A stretch of DNA of 64,000 nucleotides, taken from the NCBI GenBank assembly GCA_965194515.1, contig OZ239146.1, positions 2,289,484 to 2,353,483 on the forward strand. The letters run 5' to 3'. Shown one piece after another: positions 8,619 to 17,110 of this stretch. Positions within the stretch are counted from its first letter, which is position 1. Every line of letters starts with the position of its first letter. Under the pieces are notes generated by a model that had not been told where the DNA came from, searched no databases, and was given only the letters and a program-made list of their open reading frames with translations. A program made the translations under genes and the position numbers. Source of the DNA: Acidimicrobilacustris europaeus. GTDB taxonomy: Bacteria > Actinomycetota > Acidimicrobiia > Acidimicrobiales > Acidimicrobilacustridaceae.

Positions 8619-9755
8619 TCAGACCCCCAAGTAGTCGCGAGGAGCAGCGGGAAACGCTGCTGCCATTGCTTCAAGCGCGTCGCGCTGTTCGTTCGTGATC
8701 TTTGTTGGCACATCAACCTGCACCGTGACGAGGAGATCGCCAGTGACCTTCTTCGTTGCAACGCCGCGGCCCTTCACGCGGAAGACCTTGCCGGTGGGAG
8801 TGCCTGCGGGAATCTTGAGCGTGACGGGATTGCCGTCGAGGGTGGGAACAGTGAGCTTTGTGCCCAGCGTTGCTTCAGCAAATGTCACCGGAACATTCAT
8901 GGTGAGGTTCTTGCCCTCACGTCCGAAGATGTTGTCTCGATCGACGTGCACGATCACGTAGAGGTCGCCAATTTCGCCACCGTTTCGACCGGCACCACCG
9001 CGTCCCTTCAACTTGATGCGTTGGCCGTCGTCGACACCGGCAGGAATGCGAACCTTGACTTCGCGCGCACGCTTTTCGATACCACTACCGCGACAAGTTC
9101 CACATGGTGACGTGATAACTGAACCGGCGCCGCCGCACACGAGGCACGGAGAGGAGAACGAGAACATGCCTTGGTTGTCGTCGGAGACGCCGCTTCCACG
9201 ACAGTGCTGACACATCGTTGGCGCGGTGCCTGGCTTTGCGCCGGAACCGCTGCATGTTCCGCACGGCAAATCACTCGTGAGGTGAAGCGCAGTTTCCATA
9301 CCGTTGAACGCTTCACGGAATGACATCCGAAGTGTTGCCTCGAGGTCCGCTCCGCGTTGCGGTGCGCGACCACGAGTTTGGTTTTGGCGACCACGTCGGC
9401 CGCCGCCACCGAACATGCCTCCAAGCAAATCGCCGAGATCGGCGCCTTCAAAACCGCCAGCACCGGGATTGAAGCCGCCACCGCTGCGACCACCGCCGAA
9501 GCCCATGCCACCCATCGGGCCTTGACGACGAACTTCGTCGTATTCGGCACGCTTGGTTTCATCGCCGACAACGTCGTAGGCCGCGGAGATTTCCTTGAAC
9601 TTGTCTTCTGCTGAAGCGTTTCCGGGGTTGGCATCGGGATGGAACTCCCGAGCCAACTTCCGGTACGCGCGCGTGATGTCCTTCGGCGGTGCCGTTTCCG
9701 ACACACCGAGGACTTCGTAGTAGTTCTTGTCGAACCACTCGCGCTGTGGAGCCAC
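8619..9755 (-). CDS. dnaJ: Chaperone protein DnaJ
   Basis: Hsp40 co-chaperone that delivers substrates to DnaK and stimulates its ATPase. The 378-residue protein has all parts of a type I DnaJ: a J domain at residues 11-75 with the HPD triad at 39-41, a long Gly/Phe-rich linker (about 80-130, GGMGFGGGRSGGGFNPG), a zinc domain with four C-x-x-C-x-G-x-G repeats (CGTCSGSG, CQHCRGSG, CLVCGGAG, CGTCRGSG), and C-terminal beta domains. It lies three bases after grpE and two bases before hspR, all minus strand. A second DnaJ may exist elsewhere, since actinobacteria commonly have two. Confidence 0.97.
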   Translation of the reverse strand: MAPQREWFDKNYYEVLGVSETAPPKDITRAYRKLAREFHPDANPGNASAEDKFKEISAAYDVVGDETKRAEYDEVRRQGPMGGMGFGGGRSGGGFNPGAGGFEGADLGDLLGGMFGGGGRRGRQNQTRGRAPQRGADLEATLRMSFREAFNGMETALHLTSDLPCGTCSGSGAKPGTAPTMCQHCRGSGVSDDNQGMFSFSSPCLVCGGAGSVITSPCGTCRGSGIEKRAREVKVRIPAGVDDGQRIKLKGRGGAGRNGGEIGDLYVIVHVDRDNIFGREGKNLTMNVPVTFAEATLGTKLTVPTLDGNPVTLKIPAGTPTGKVFRVKGRGVATKKVTGDLLVTVQVDVPTKITNEQRDALEAMAAAFPAAPRDYLGV

Positions 9756-9758
9756 TTC

Positions 9759-10292
9759 CTAACCTTTGACCTTCACCATTGCTGGGCGTAACACACGGGT
9801 TTTCCATTGGTACCCAGTGCGGAGCGTCTCGATCACGATTGGTTCGCCGCCGTCACCTTCTTCATGCATCACTGCATCGTGCAGATTGGGATCGAACGGC
9901 TCGTTGGCTGGTGTCAGTCGCACCAGGCCTTCGTTTCCGAGCAAATCCGCGAGCATCTTTGCGATCGGTTCGACATCGGTTGATCCGTGTCCGATCGCGG
10001 CTTCGCACGCGTCGAGAACTACGAGCAGTTTCTCGGCCAGATTCTCGTTGGCCCGTTCGCGCAGTTCTTCTTGGTCGCGAGCAACGCGCTTGCGGTGATT
10101 ATCGAACTCGGCTTTGACTCGGAGCATCGTGTCGCGGAATTCGTCGCGTTCAGCAACGAGTTCAGCTACATCAATTTCACCAGTGGCATCGGGAACTTCG
10201 AATCCTTGTTCGCCACCGGCTGCAGCTTCGAGCAGTTCGTCGTCAGTCGGAGAGGTCTCTTCCGAGACCTCTCCGTCACCTGACACGGTCAC
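9759..10292 (-). CDS. grpE: Nucleotide exchange factor GrpE
   Basis: Stimulates ADP release from DnaK. The 177-residue protein has an acidic, poorly conserved N-terminus (residues 1-45, rich in Glu and Asp), a long helix, and the GrpE head domain with FDNHRKRVARDQEELRERAN, LVVLDACEAAIGH and the C-terminal signature LHDAVMHEEGDGGEPIVIET. The start overlaps the dnaK stop by four bases, so the two are translationally coupled. The ATG at 10292 gives a normal length. Confidence 0.96.
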   Translation of the reverse strand: MTVSGDGEVSEETSPTDDELLEAAAGGEQGFEVPDATGEIDVAELVAERDEFRDTMLRVKAEFDNHRKRVARDQEELRERANENLAEKLLVVLDACEAAIGHGSTDVEPIAKMLADLLGNEGLVRLTPANEPFDPNLHDAVMHEEGDGGEPIVIETLRTGYQWKTRVLRPAMVKVKG

Positions 10293-12121
10293 TTGCCTTC
10301 GTCGTCGACGATCTCGGCATCGACGACCTCGTCGTCGTTAGGTGCCGAGCTCGTTGCGGATCCACCAGCAGCTGACTCTTCGGCTGCAGCCTGTTCATAC
10401 AACTTCTGCGTGAAGTCCTGGCTTGCAGTCATAAGTGATTCGGTTGCCACCTTGATGGCTTCAGCGTCGGTACCCGCAAGTGCGGTCTTGAGGTCGGCGA
10501 GCTTCGACTCGACTGATGCCTTTTCGTCTTCCGAAATCTTGTCGCCTTGGTCCTTCAGCAACTTCTCGGTTTGGTAGACGAGCGTGTCGGCACTGTTACG
10601 AGTATCGGCTTCTTCACGACGCTTTGTGTCTTCGGCAGCGTGCGCTTCGGCGTCCTTCACCATCTGATTGATCTGATCCTTGCTGAGCGAGGACTGACCG
10701 GTGATGGTCATCGACTGTTCCTTGTTGGTCGCACGGTCCTTCGCCGACACATGCACGATGCCGTTTGCATCGATGTCGAAGGTGACTTCGATCTGCGGCA
10801 CACCGCGAGGTGCGGGCGGAAGGTCGACGAGTTGGAACTTGCCGAGTGACTTGTTGAATTGCGCCATTTCGCGTTCGCCCTGGAGCACATTGATCTCGAC
10901 CGACGGCTGATTGTCTTCCGCAGTGGTGAACACCTCGGTGCGACGAGTCGGGATGGTGGTGTTGCGCTCAATGAGCTTGGTCATGACCGAACCCTTGGTT
11001 TCGATACCAAGAGAAAGCGGTGTGACATCGAGAAGGAGAACATCCTTCACCTCGCCCTTGAGAACACCAGCCTGAACGGCTGCGCCGATAGCGACGACCT
11101 CATCGGGATTCACTCCCTTATGCGGATCGTTGCCCGTCATTTCCTTGACGAGATCGACAACGGCCGGCATGCGAGTTGAACCACCAACAAGCACGACGTG
11201 ATCGACATCGCCCTTGGTGAGGCCAGCATCGACAATGGCTTGTTCGAACGGAACACGACAACGCTCAAGAAGATCAGCGGTGAGTTCCTGGAACTTCGCA
11301 CGGGTGAGTTGCTCATCGAGATGCAACGGACCGTCGGGGGTTGCAGTGATGAACGGCAGATTGATCTGCGTCTGCTGCACCTGTGACAGTTCGATCTTCG
11401 CTTTCTCGGCAGATTCCTTCAGACGCTGAATCGCCATGTTGTCTTTCAACAAGTCGACACCGTGTGCGGTCTTGAATCCGTCGGCAAGCCAGTTGATGAT
11501 GCGCTCGTCCCAGTCGTCGCCACCAAGACTGGTGTCGCCGTGAGTCGACTTCACTTCAAACACACCGTCGCCGATTTCAAGAACCGAAACGTCGAACGTG
11601 CCGCCACCAAGGTCGAACACGAGGATTGTCTGATCGACAGTTTCTTTGTCGAGTCCGTACGCAAGTGCTGCAGCCGTTGGCTCGTTGATGATGCGGAGCA
11701 CCTCGAGCCCAGCGATCTGGCCGGCCTCTTTGGTTGCGGTGCGCTGTGCGTCGTCGAAGTAGGCGGGCACGGTGATGACGGCCTGGGTGACGGTGTCACC
11801 GAGATAGGCCTCGGCATCGCGCTTGAGCTTCATGAGTGTGCGGGCAGAAATTTCCTGAGCGGTATAGGCCTTGCCATCGATGTCGATGGTCCAGTTGGTG
11901 CCCATATGGCGCTTGACCGAACGAATGGTGCGGTCGGGGTTCGTGATGGACTGACGCTTGGCCACTTCGCCGACGAGAACTTCGCCGTTCTTTGCGAATG
12001 CGACCACTGAAGGCGTGGTGCGGCTGCCTTCTGCGTTGGGGATGACCACCGGGTCGCCCGCCTCGAGTACCGAGACGACCGAGTTGGTGGTGCCGAGGTC
12101 GATACCGACGGCCTTTGCCAT
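10289..12121 (-). CDS. dnaK: Chaperone protein DnaK (Hsp70)
   Basis: ATP-driven chaperone for protein folding. The 610-residue product begins MAKAVGIDLGTTNSVVSVLE and contains the Hsp70 signatures IFDLGGGTFDVS-like LVFDLGGGTFDVSVLEI (near residue 170) and VVLVGGSTRMPAVVDLV (near 310). It then has the linker DVLLLDVTPLSLGIETKG, the substrate-binding domain, and an acidic C-terminal tail. As in Gram-positive and actinobacterial DnaK, the nucleotide-binding domain lacks the extra loop of the Gram-negative form. AAGGAG lies seven bases before the ATG. It is the first gene of the heat-shock operon, behind a HAIR-like palindrome at 12211-12237. Confidence 0.98.
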   Translation of the reverse strand: MAKAVGIDLGTTNSVVSVLEAGDPVVIPNAEGSRTTPSVVAFAKNGEVLVGEVAKRQSITNPDRTIRSVKRHMGTNWTIDIDGKAYTAQEISARTLMKLKRDAEAYLGDTVTQAVITVPAYFDDAQRTATKEAGQIAGLEVLRIINEPTAAALAYGLDKETVDQTILVFDLGGGTFDVSVLEIGDGVFEVKSTHGDTSLGGDDWDERIINWLADGFKTAHGVDLLKDNMAIQRLKESAEKAKIELSQVQQTQINLPFITATPDGPLHLDEQLTRAKFQELTADLLERCRVPFEQAIVDAGLTKGDVDHVVLVGGSTRMPAVVDLVKEMTGNDPHKGVNPDEVVAIGAAVQAGVLKGEVKDVLLLDVTPLSLGIETKGSVMTKLIERNTTIPTRRTEVFTTAEDNQPSVEINVLQGEREMAQFNKSLGKFQLVDLPPAPRGVPQIEVTFDIDANGIVHVSAKDRATNKEQSMTITGQSSLSKDQINQMVKDAEAHAAEDTKRREEADTRNSADTLVYQTEKLLKDQGDKISEDEKASVESKLADLKTALAGTDAEAIKVATESLMTASQDFTQKLYEQAAAEESAAGGSATSSAPNDDEVVDAEIVDDEGK

Positions 12122-12210
12122 GGTGATGCTCCTTCTCTTTGTGGTTCTTCTGCTGATTATCGGGGGGATACTTCTCGACTGCCAAGCGGGGCTGAGTGGC
12201 CATCGCTAAG

Positions 12211-12237
12211 AAAGTTGAGCGTGACACTAACAACTTT
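12211..12237. promoter_or_regulatory. HAIR-like palindrome upstream of dnaK (probable HspR operator)
   Basis: Perfect 7-base arms AAAGTTG (12211-12217) and CAACTTT (12231-12237) separated by 13 bases, 90 bases upstream of the dnaK start. The inner 21 bases have the 7-7-7 layout of the HspR-associated inverted repeat (CTTGAGT-N7-ACTCAAG). The left half keeps TTGAG, but the right half keeps only CAA, so it is a diverged HAIR. Its position and the presence of hspR in the operon support operator function. The match to consensus is partial. Confidence 0.6.
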
Positions 12238-12354
12238 GGTCTGGGCCGTTCCATTCCCAGATTCCAAAGATTTTTGAACGTTCTCTGAAATTCCTTTCGC
12301 CGGGGAGAACCAAACCGGGCCGAGGCCCCGATCCCGTTAGGGCAGACTGGAACC

Positions 12355-13113
12355 ATGACTTCCACCCTCGTCCTGCTGCGCCATGGTCAGAGCACCTGGA
12401 ACCTCGAAAATCTCTTCACTGGCTGGTACGACGCTGATCTCACTGATCAGGGCCAGGCCGAGGCCAGTGCCGCAGGGCCCGCCATGACAGCTGCCGGTGT
12501 AGGGCCAACCGTTGTCCATACCTCTCTGCAAGTCCGGGCGATCCGCACCGCAAACCTTGCCCTCGACGGCATGGGCCGGCTCTGGGTTCCGGTTCGCCGT
12601 TCGTGGCGGCTCAATGAACGCCATTACGGCGCGCTGCAGGGAATGGACAAGAAGGAGACCACCGAGAAGTACGGCAAGGACCAGGTCTTCGAATGGCGTC
12701 GTTCCTATGACATCCCGCCGCCCAAGCTCGAACTCGATGATCCCCGTCACCCTCGGTTCGATGAGCGCTACGCCTCACTTCCGGCCGACGTCCTACCTGC
12801 CTCGGAATGCCTCGCCGATGTCGTCGACCGCATGCTTCCCTACTGGTACGACGACATCGTCCCCGACCTGCACGCTGGCCACACCGTTCTTGTTGTCGCC
12901 CACGGCAACAGTCTTCGAGCGCTCATCAAGCATCTCGATGCCATCAGCGACGCCGATATCGCCGATGTGAACCTTCCCACTGGCGTGCCCATTCGTTACG
13001 AACTCGACGACGCAATGGTGCCAACCAAGCGACTGGCATTGACAGATCGCTATCTCGGCGATGCCGACGCGGCGAAGGCAGCTGCAGAAGCGGTGGCCCG
13101 TCAGGCCGGCTGA
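12355..13113 (+). CDS. gpmA: 2,3-bisphosphoglycerate-dependent phosphoglycerate mutase
   Basis: Glycolytic enzyme interconverting 3- and 2-phosphoglycerate. The 252-residue product carries the phosphohistidine motif LLRHGQSTWN with the catalytic His near residue 9, then NLFTGWYDADLTDQG, the active-site stretch RLNERHYGALQGMDK (near residue 85), and the second His in VLVVAHGNSLRALIKHL (near 182). These are all diagnostic of the cofactor-dependent GpmA type. It is divergent from the dnaK operon. Its last 13 bases overlap the end of the convergent winged-helix gene. Confidence 0.97.
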   Translation: MTSTLVLLRHGQSTWNLENLFTGWYDADLTDQGQAEASAAGPAMTAAGVGPTVVHTSLQVRAIRTANLALDGMGRLWVPVRRSWRLNERHYGALQGMDKKETTEKYGKDQVFEWRRSYDIPPPKLELDDPRHPRFDERYASLPADVLPASECLADVVDRMLPYWYDDIVPDLHAGHTVLVVAHGNSLRALIKHLDAISDADIADVNLPTGVPIRYELDDAMVPTKRLALTDRYLGDADAAKAAAEAVARQAG

Positions 13114-13619
13114 ACCATTTGCAATTCGCCGGCTTCCAACAGGTAGCCACGCGAACGAACGGTTCGGATTGCGAGTCCCAATGGGCCGATCCGGCGGCGC
13201 AAACGGAGCATGTGCACATCGAGCGCATTACGCCCCGGCGCGCCCGTGGGCCATCCGGTTCGAGAAAGATTGTCCCGACTCACCACGGCGCCGAACCGGT
13301 CAAGCAATGCCGACATGAGTCGGGCTTCAAGCGGAGGTAACGACACCCAGCCGGCCCCAACCCGGAGCACTCCGTCGGGATCGAGCGCTGGGGTTTCGGA
13401 GTTGTGGACCATTGATCGGGTAGCAATCGCCCGGCAGCGCGCATCGATATCGTCCTGACTCGCCGGCAAACGGATCCAATCCTCAAGGCAATCGGCGGCC
13501 TCAGGCGCAGCGGTGTCGGCATCGACCAGCAACAGCCGAGATGCTCCCCGAGCCGCAAGGGCTTGGCGACGGTCTTCTTCCATTGGCCAACGAAGCAGGG
13601 CGACATCCACGAATGGCAC
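13101..13619 (-). CDS. Orphan OmpR-type winged-helix regulator with degenerate receiver
   Basis: A 172-residue DNA-binding protein. The C-terminal ~95 residues form an OmpR/PhoB winged helix: LPPLEARLMSALLDRFGAVVSR, then ALDVHMLRLRRRIGPLG, then IRTVRSRGYLLEAG. The N-terminal ~75 residues have hydrophobic strands such as SRLLLVDADTAAP, suggesting a shrunken receiver. The usual acidic pocket, phosphorylatable Asp and switch Lys are not evident, so it may act without phosphorylation, like GlnR-type atypical regulators. The likely start is GTG at 13619. It is convergent with gpmA and has no sensor kinase beside it. The target is unknown. Confidence 0.8.
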   Translation of the reverse strand: MPFVDVALLRWPMEEDRRQALAARGASRLLLVDADTAAPEAADCLEDWIRLPASQDDIDARCRAIATRSMVHNSETPALDPDGVLRVGAGWVSLPPLEARLMSALLDRFGAVVSRDNLSRTGWPTGAPGRNALDVHMLRLRRRIGPLGLAIRTVRSRGYLLEAGELQMVQPA

Positions 13620-13716
13620 GGTACGGATCGCCTGTTTCCCAAGTGTTTCGTGATCATGAAGGGTCGGTGGCTGAATGGACGAGCAGAGGGCCGGGCTTCT
13701 CCCTATGCTTCGGCTT

Positions 13717-14124
13717 ATGGCACGCGACGCATGGCTCGATCATCTGGCTCAGGTTCCGCTCTTCGCAGAGTGCGACAAGCGCCAGCTCCAGCAGGTGGCA
13801 GCAGCAGCGGTGGAGATCTCCGTTGAGGCAGGAAAGGTTCTGGTGCGCGAAGGCGAGCCCGGCCATGAATGCTTCGTGATCGTCACCGGCTCAGCCACCG
13901 TGACCCGTGACGGTGCAACCCTGGCCAACCTCGGCCCTGGCGCCGTTGTCGGCGAACTTGCTCCTCTGACCGGCGGCGTCCGCACCGCGACGGTTACGGC
14001 CGACTCCGCCATGGAGGTCCTTGTGATCGCCCAGCGTGAGTTCAACGGCCTGATTGAAGAGGTCCCTGGCTTTGCCGTGCAGTTGCTGCGCAACCTTGCA
14101 GCACGCATGACCGACGAATCCTGA
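13717..14124 (+). CDS. Cyclic nucleotide-binding domain protein (no DNA-binding domain)
   Basis: A 135-residue protein that is nearly all one cyclic-nucleotide-binding (CAP-type) beta-barrel: PLFAECDKRQLQQVA, then ISVEAGKVLVREGEPGHECFVIVTGSATV, then LGPGAVVGELAPLTGGVRTATVTA as phosphate-binding cassette. The typical helix-turn-helix of Crp is absent. The cassette has GELAPLTGGVRTATV, close to the G-E-L-A-x(n)-R-x-A pattern that contacts cyclic nucleotide. I chose the ATG at 13717; ATGs at 13675 and 13705 are in frame upstream. It precedes etfD by 72 bases on the same strand, so co-transcription is possible. The ligand and partner are unknown. Confidence 0.8.
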   Translation: MARDAWLDHLAQVPLFAECDKRQLQQVAAAAVEISVEAGKVLVREGEPGHECFVIVTGSATVTRDGATLANLGPGAVVGELAPLTGGVRTATVTADSAMEVLVIAQREFNGLIEEVPGFAVQLLRNLAARMTDES

Positions 14125-14196
14125 ACCCCTCGGCTCCCCTCTCATCGACCGCTGGTGAGGTTTCGCGGCCATAGGCGCGAGTAGGTTTGCGACCGT

Positions 14197-16392
14197 ATGG
14201 AACGCAAACGGATCAAAGGCCCACACATCGTTCTCGTCATCGGTCTCGCCTTCGCGATCGTGACCGCCCTTTCGGGCATCGCATCGGCGGTGTTCCAGCA
14301 ACACGACGATTCGCCAGTCACACGAGAGGTCTTCGGAGGCATCCCGTCCTCGCTGAAGATTGCCTTCTACGTCATGACGTCGATCCTGCTCGTGTACGGA
14401 GCAGTGCTCTTCGGCCAGCGGGTGAAGAACTGGACTCGCGGTAAGCCTGACGACCGTCGCACAACGAAAAAGAACGTCAAGCGTCGCCTCAGCAATTTCC
14501 GCGCCGGCGTCTACATGCAGACCCTGCTGCGCGATCCCGCTGCAGGCATCATGCATTCGCTCATCTACTTCTCATTCCTGGTGTTGCTCGCTGTCACCAC
14601 AATTCTCGAGATCAACCACCAGGTCCCCGAAGCTTGGAAATTCCTGAACGGCAACGTCTACATGGCGTACTCGTTCATCGGTGATCTCGCCGGACTTTGC
14701 CTGTTCGTCGGCGTGATGTGGGCGATCATTCGTCGCTACGTCCAGCGTCCGTATCGCATCCGCATCAAGTCCAAGCCCGAACACGCCGTCATCCTCGGCG
14801 TCTTTCTCGCCATCACAGTTACCGGTTTCGGAACCGAAGCATGGCGCATCGCTGAAACCGGAATGCCGTCATTTGAAAGATGGTCGTTTGTTGGTTGGCC
14901 CCTCGCCAAGCTCATCGAGAACAGTTCCAATCTCGCTGGCGGACATCAGGTGTGGTGGATTCTCCACGTTCTTTCATTCTTCGCATTCCTCGTGATCCTT
15001 CCGGTCACGATGCTTCGACACATGTTCACCTCACCGCTGAACATGTACCTGAAGGATCGCGAGCGCCCCAAGGGTGCGATGAAGCCGATGCCGAACCTCA
15101 TGGAAACCGAACTCGAATCGTTCGGTGCATCCACCATTGAAGACTTCACCTGGAAGCAATTGCTCGACCTCGACGCCTGCACCATGTGCGGTCGTTGCAC
15201 ATCGGTATGCCCGGCACACGCAACAGGCAAGTCGCTTGACCCTCGCGAAATCGTTCTGAAGTCGGGCGAAGTTATGGCCGCTACGGGAACGCCGCAGGTC
15301 TCGCCGCCACTTGGTGTTGTTGCCGACATCACCATCTCTGCCAATTCTCTCTTCGAACGGGTCACCCCCGAAGAGGTCTGGGCCTGCACCTCGTGCAAGG
15401 CATGCGACGAAATTTGCCCGGTCAACATTGAAATTCTCGACAAGATCCTCGACATGCGTCGTTACTTGTCGCTCATGGAATCCAACTTCCCGACCGAACT
15501 CGGCAACGCGTATCGCTCAATGGAGAACTCCGGAAACCCATGGGGCATGAGCCAAGCCGACCGCGGTGATTGGGCCGAGAAGTTTGAAGGCATCGAGATC
15601 CTCGATGGTTCAAGCCCGCTCGAAGCCGAATACCTCTACTGGGTTGGTTGCGCAGGTTCGTTCGACGACAAGAACAAGAAGGTCACCCAAGCAATGGCGC
15701 AGCTTCTGCAGCGTTCGGGTATTTCCTTCTCGATTCTTGGTCCATCGGAATTGTGCACGGGCGATCCCGCACGTCGCTCGGGCAACGAATACATCTTCCA
15801 GATGCTCGCGATGCAGAACATCGAAACGCTCAACGGAATGGGCGTGAAGAAGATCATCACGCAGTGTCCGCATTGCTTCAACACACTTGCCAACGAATAC
15901 CCGCAGATGGGTGGCAACTACGAAGTTGTGCATCACAGCCAGTTCCTCGAGTTCCTCATCGACAGCGGCAAGCTCGATTTGTCGAATGCCAAACTCGAAG
16001 AGCGCGTTGTGTACCACGACTCGTGTTACCTCGGTCGTCACAACGACGTCTACATGGCACCACGCAACGTCATCGGTTCACTCGGTGGCATTGAGATCGT
16101 TGAGGCCAGCCGCAACGGCACCCAGGGAATGTGTTGTGGTGCTGGTGGCGGTCGCATGTGGATGGAAGAAAGCACCGGCAAGCAGGTCAACATCGAGCGC
16201 TCGCAGGAACTGCTGCGCACCGGTGCAACAAAGATCGCGGTTGCGTGCCCCTTCTGTTACATCATGATCGACGACGGTGTGAAGGCACAGGGTGTCGAAG
16301 AAGACCAAGTGAAGGTCGCTGACATTTCGATGCACATCCTTGAGGCACTCGAACGCTCAGAAACCGACGCAACGATCACACCAATCGTCTAA
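14197..16392 (+). CDS. etfD: Membrane-bound Fe-S oxidoreductase, EtfD/EMO-like (ETF:menaquinone oxidoreductase candidate)
   Basis: A 731-residue fusion. The first ~290 residues hold about six membrane helices of a NarI-like cytochrome b domain. Two ferredoxin-like 4Fe-4S motifs follow: CTMCGRCTSVCP near residue 327 and CTSCKACDEICP near 396. Two HdrD-type cysteine-rich (CCG) domains come last, with YWVGCAGSF, ITQCPHCFNTLANEYP, VYHDSCYLGRHND, MCCGAGGGRMWMEE and ACPFCYIM. This layout is that of the M. tuberculosis EtfD (Rv0338c) and of EMO in syntrophs, which move electrons from reduced ETF to menaquinone during fatty-acid oxidation. The EtfD role is inferred from architecture; no etfAB genes lie nearby. 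The acyl-CoA genes at 19-21 kb fit such a role. Confidence 0.85.
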   Translation: MERKRIKGPHIVLVIGLAFAIVTALSGIASAVFQQHDDSPVTREVFGGIPSSLKIAFYVMTSILLVYGAVLFGQRVKNWTRGKPDDRRTTKKNVKRRLSNFRAGVYMQTLLRDPAAGIMHSLIYFSFLVLLAVTTILEINHQVPEAWKFLNGNVYMAYSFIGDLAGLCLFVGVMWAIIRRYVQRPYRIRIKSKPEHAVILGVFLAITVTGFGTEAWRIAETGMPSFERWSFVGWPLAKLIENSSNLAGGHQVWWILHVLSFFAFLVILPVTMLRHMFTSPLNMYLKDRERPKGAMKPMPNLMETELESFGASTIEDFTWKQLLDLDACTMCGRCTSVCPAHATGKSLDPREIVLKSGEVMAATGTPQVSPPLGVVADITISANSLFERVTPEEVWACTSCKACDEICPVNIEILDKILDMRRYLSLMESNFPTELGNAYRSMENSGNPWGMSQADRGDWAEKFEGIEILDGSSPLEAEYLYWVGCAGSFDDKNKKVTQAMAQLLQRSGISFSILGPSELCTGDPARRSGNEYIFQMLAMQNIETLNGMGVKKIITQCPHCFNTLANEYPQMGGNYEVVHHSQFLEFLIDSGKLDLSNAKLEERVVYHDSCYLGRHNDVYMAPRNVIGSLGGIEIVEASRNGTQGMCCGAGGGRMWMEESTGKQVNIERSQELLRTGATKIAVACPFCYIMIDDGVKAQGVEEDQVKVADISMHILEALERSETDATITPIV

Positions 16393-16423
16393 TCCTCCGC
16401 TTCACGTCTGCCGGGTCCTGTCA

Positions 16424-16477
16424 CCCAAGAGGCACATCCATGCTCGCTCCGCTGCGCGTGGATGCCCTCCTCTTGGG
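16424..16477. terminator. Long inverted repeat between etfD and dcd (candidate bidirectional terminator)
   Basis: Arms CCCAAGAGG (16424-16432) and CCTCTTGGG (16469-16477) are perfectly complementary. An inner pair CATCCA/TGGATG extends the stem after small bulges. The hairpin sits midway between two convergent genes (etfD and dcd). No clear T-run follows in either direction, so terminator function is inferred from location and stem strength only. Confidence 0.5.
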
Positions 16478-16524
16478 CGCCACCCGTCAAACGCTTCGCT
16501 GTCAGTAAGGAAGAGGCGGGGAGA

Positions 16525-17088
16525 TCAGCGGAAGTTTTCCCAGTAGCGGCTGGGGCGGGGGCCGATTTGGCCTTGGTACTTGGAGCCCACTGCTGAAGAG
16601 CCGTAGGGGTTATCCGCCGGTGTGGTCATGCGGATGAAGGAGATCTGACCGATCTTCATGCCCGGATACAGCGTGATCGGGAGGCTGGCCACGTTGGACA
16701 GTTCGAGCGTGAGCTGTCCGTCCCAACCGGCGTCGACGAAACCAGCCGTGGAGTGAATAAGAAGACCAAGACGGCCGAGTGAGGACTTGCCTTCGAGCCG
16801 AGCGACAAGGTCGGCGGGAAGACCAACGCGCTCGCTGGTGGACCCGAGCACGAATTCGCCTGGGTGCAGCATGAAGGTGTCGTCGGGACCGATCTCGACG
16901 AGTTCGGTGAGGTCCTCGAGGTTCTGCTTCACATCGATGTGGCCCATCGTGTGGTTCCGGAAGACCCGGAAGAACCGATCGATATGAAGATCGACCGAAG
17001 ATGGCTGGACGCAGCTGGGGTCGAAGGGCTCGATAACAATGCGGCCGGCTTCGACCTCTTCACGGATGGTGCGGTCAGAGAGGATCAC
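16525..17088 (-). CDS. dcd: dCTP deaminase (possibly bifunctional deaminase/dUTPase)
   Basis: Converts dCTP to dUTP (or directly to dUMP in bifunctional actinobacterial forms) for thymidylate supply. The 187-residue protein carries the trimeric dUTPase-fold signatures MLHPGEFVLGSTSERV, LEGKSSLGRLGLLIHSTAGF and FVDAGWDGQLTLELSN, and the C-terminal segment YQGQIGPRPSRY. The Ser-Ser-x-x-R and HSTAGFVDAG motifs are those of Dcd, not Dut. Actinobacterial Dcd often releases dUMP, as in M. tuberculosis, but the sequence alone does not prove it. It ends opposite etfD. The MFS exporter ends 22 bases upstream of its start on the same strand. Confidence 0.94.
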   Translation of the reverse strand: MILSDRTIREEVEAGRIVIEPFDPSCVQPSSVDLHIDRFFRVFRNHTMGHIDVKQNLEDLTELVEIGPDDTFMLHPGEFVLGSTSERVGLPADLVARLEGKSSLGRLGLLIHSTAGFVDAGWDGQLTLELSNVASLPITLYPGMKIGQISFIRMTTPADNPYGSSAVGSKYQGQIGPRPSRYWENFR

Positions 17089-17110
17089 GGCTGCGCAGGT
17101 TAGTCGTGGA

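Noticed and set aside
13675..14124. Full-length Crp/Fnr transcription factor
   Set aside because: The sequence ends after the cyclic-nucleotide barrel and a short helix; there is no helix-turn-helix.
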